Source: Agrobacterium vitis
GTDB lineage: Bacteria > Pseudomonadota > Alphaproteobacteria > Rhizobiales > Rhizobiaceae
Assembly: GCF_037039395.1 (NCBI RefSeq)
Contig: NZ_CP146242.1
Span: 806,001 to 870,000 of the forward strand
Length of the DNA stretch: 64,000 bases
Direction: 5' to 3'
The first letter of the stretch is position 1; each line of letters starts with the position of its first letter. Below the pieces are notes generated by a model. That model saw only the letters and a list, made by a program, of their open reading frames with translations, was not told where the DNA came from and made no database searches. Positions 62,320-64,000 of this stretch are shown here, piece by piece. A program made the position numbers and the translations under genes.

Positions 62320-64000
62320 TTATTTCTTGCGCATCGCCTCGGCAAGGGCCGCTCCCAGACCACCCATCGCGGGCTTTTCATCGCGGACCGGTTTCGGGTT
62401 GGCATTGCGCATCACCGCCGGGCCGCGATTGTCGCGGGCTGACGGTGGCGGGGCTTCGCCACCATCCTTGCGCATGGTCAGCGCAATGCGCTTGCGCTTC
62501 ACGTCCACCTCGACCACGCGGACCTTGACCACATCACCGGCCTTGACCACCTCATGCGGGTCTTTGACGAATTTGTCGGCCAGTTGCGAGACATGCACCA
62601 ACCCATCCTGGTGCACGCCAATATCGACAAAGGCACCGAAGGCCGCGACATTGGTAACCGTGCCTTCCAGCAACATGCCGGGCTTCAGGTCGGTGATTTC
62701 TTCCACACCATCGGCAAAGGTGGCAGTCTTGAAGCTCGGGCGCGGGTCGCGGCCCGGCTTTTCCAGCTCGGCCAGAATATCTTTCACAGTCGGCAGACCG
62801 AATTGCTCATCGACAAACTGGCGCGGGTCCAGCCCTTTCAACAGGCTGCTGTCGCCCATCAACGTGCGCAGATCCCGCCCGCAGGCCGCAACGATTTTCT
62901 TGGCGACCCCATAGGCTTCCGGGTGAACAGACGAAGCATCCAATGGCTCCTTCCCATCGGGAATGCGCAGAAATCCGGCGCATTGCTCGAAGGTGCGCGC
63001 ACCGAGCCGCGCCACTTTCAACAGATCCTTGCGGCTGGAAAACGGACCGGTCTGGTCACGATGCGCGACAATTGCCTCGGCTATCGAGCCGCCCAGCCCC
63101 GATACCCGCGCCAGAAGCGGAGCCGATGCGGTGTTGAGATCGACGCCAACAGCATTCACCGCATCTTCCACCACGGCATCCAGCGAACGGCCTAGACGGC
63201 CCTGATCGACATCATGCTGATACTGGCCAACGCCGATGGATTTGGGATCGATCTTCACCAGTTCCGCCAATGGGTCCTGCAAACGGCGGGCAATGGACAC
63301 CGCACCGCGCAAGGAAACATCGAGATTGGGGAATTCCTTGGCGGCCAGTTCCGACGCCGAATAGACCGAGGCGCCTGCTTCCGAGACGATGACCTTGGTG
63401 GGCTTCTTGCCGGTCGCGGGCAATTGCGCCAGCATATCGGCCACCAGCTTTTCCGTCTCACGGCTGCCGGTGCCATTGCCGATCGAGATCAGATCGACGC
63501 CATGCTTGCGGATCAGCCCCGCCAGCTCGGCCTGCGTGCCGCGAATGTCGTTTTTCGGCGGGAAAGGATAGACCGTCGTGGTTTCCAGCACCTTGCCGGT
63601 GCCATCGACGACAGCCACTTTCACGCCGGTGCGAATGCCCGGATCAAGCCCCATGGTGGGGCGCGAACCGGCAGGGGCGGCCAACAGCAAATCCTTGAGA
63701 TTGCGGGCAAAAACGTGGATTGCCTCTTCCTCGGCCCGCTCCCGCAGGTCGCGCATCAGGTCCAGTGACAAGGACATGGAGAGCTTCACCCGCCAGGTCC
63801 AGCCCGCCACCTCCATCAGCCATTGGTCGGCAGGGCCTTTCTGGCCAATCTGATAGGCTGACGCAATCATCCGGTGGGTCGGCTTGATCAGCGAGGTGTC
63901 GTCCTTGTCCGCCTCAATGGTCAGCGTCAAAATCTCTTCATTCCAGCCGCGCAGCATGGCGAGCGCCCGGTGGCCCGGCACCGTTGCCCAGCGCTCGAAA
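62320..64000 (-). CDS. tex: Tex-family RNA-binding protein (5' end beyond the window)
   Basis: The C-terminal 560 residues of a transcription accessory protein of usually about 770. The frame is open to the window edge ([18 protein letters not shown]). Domains seen are an RNase-H-like YqgF fold ([18 protein letters not shown]), helix-hairpin-helix segments ([38 protein letters not shown]) and a C-terminal S1 RNA-binding domain ([33 protein letters not shown]). A basic low-complexity tail follows. Tex binds nucleic acid and influences transcription and ribosome biology. Confidence 0.92.
   Translation of the reverse strand, partial: FERWATVPGHRALAMLRGWNEEILTLTIEADKDDTSLIKPTHRMIASAYQIGQKGPADQWLMEVAGWTWRVKLSMSLSLDLMRDLRERAEEEAIHVFARNLKDLLLAAPAGSRPTMGLDPGIRTGVKVAVVDGTGKVLETTTVYPFPPKNDIRGTQAELAGLIRKHGVDLISIGNGTGSRETEKLVADMLAQLPATGKKPTKVIVSEAGASVYSASELAAKEFPNLDVSLRGAVSIARRLQDPLAELVKIDPKSIGVGQYQHDVDQGRLGRSLDAVVEDAVNAVGVDLNTASAPLLARVSGLGGSIAEAIVAHRDQTGPFSSRKDLLKVARLGARTFEQCAGFLRIPDGKEPLDASSVHPEAYGVAKKIVAACGRDLRTLMGDSSLLKGLDPRQFVDEQFGLPTVKDILAELEKPGRDPRPSFKTATFADGVEEITDLKPGMLLEGTVTNVAAFGAFVDIGVHQDGLVHVSQLADKFVKDPHEVVKAGDVVKVRVVEVDVKRKRIALTMRKDGGEAPPPSARDNRGPAVMRNANPKPVRDEKPAMGGLGAALAEAMRKK

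Overview
The window is a stretch of alphaproteobacterial chromosome, almost certainly from the Rhizobiaceae (Agrobacterium/Allorhizobium/Rhizobium group). The evidence is the gene content: a rhizobial bioMNY biotin transporter, a dmeRF nickel/cobalt efflux pair, a ribB with a degenerate RibA-like tail, a BA14K protein, a glycine-betaine demethylase pair, a long DUF1217 repeat protein and many CHASE3/HAMP chemoreceptors. High-GC coding sequence and many short palindromic intergenic repeats of the rhizobial mosaic (RIME-like) type agree with this. No rRNA, tRNA, CRISPR array, IS element or phage was seen.

Layout. 1-6.9 kb: a broken MFS exporter cut by the window edge, a polysaccharide deacetylase, pdxH, a small lipoprotein, a short unrecognised gene, a DnaJ-like co-chaperone, fabI and a histidine phosphatase. 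7-15 kb: a GGDEF/EAL sensor with a frameshift, then aroC, ribB, a deoxyribosyltransferase-like protein and a cupin. 15-24 kb: ycaQ, an agmatinase-family enzyme, bioMNY, an APH-family kinase, a hotdog thioesterase, a deacetylase-like protein, xseB and dxs. 24.1-29.3 kb: a repeat cluster, a chemoreceptor with an in-frame TAG, an AT-rich gene-poor kilobase and a second chemoreceptor. 29.7-37.7 kb: tlyA and an RlmD/RumA-type methyltransferase, a fatty-acid oxidation pair, a CorA/ZntB transporter and small secreted proteins. Here a 142-bp element and a 197-bp element face each other in opposite orientation. 37.7-42.5 kb: gbcAB and a third chemoreceptor.

43-48 kb looks foreign. A four-gene exporter operon (membrane fusion protein, ATPase, two FtsX-type permeases) is followed by a decayed 4'-phosphopantetheinyl transferase that I reconstructed across three reading frames. 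The cassette is flanked by palindromes sharing an 18-bp core. Its base composition is visibly less GC-rich than its neighbours, and it is probably the remains of a natural-product or glycolipid export locus. 48-55 kb: a degenerate GGDEF protein, a Sua5-type tRNA enzyme, a lactate/2-hydroxyglutarate-type dehydrogenase, then a modE-like regulator facing modABC, whose promoter carries a convincing Mo-box. 55-64 kb: a six-repeat DUF1217 protein, a DUF6101-like protein, dmeRF with its operator, ubiA, cfa and the 3' part of tex.

Four genes are interrupted: three by single-base indels (MFS, GGDEF/EAL, modC) and one by a nonsense codon (chemoreceptor). The three indels are compatible with sequencing error, at least in modC where a G run is one base short. 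The nonsense codon is harder to explain that way. Functions are assigned from recognisable motifs and remembered families; no database search was possible.
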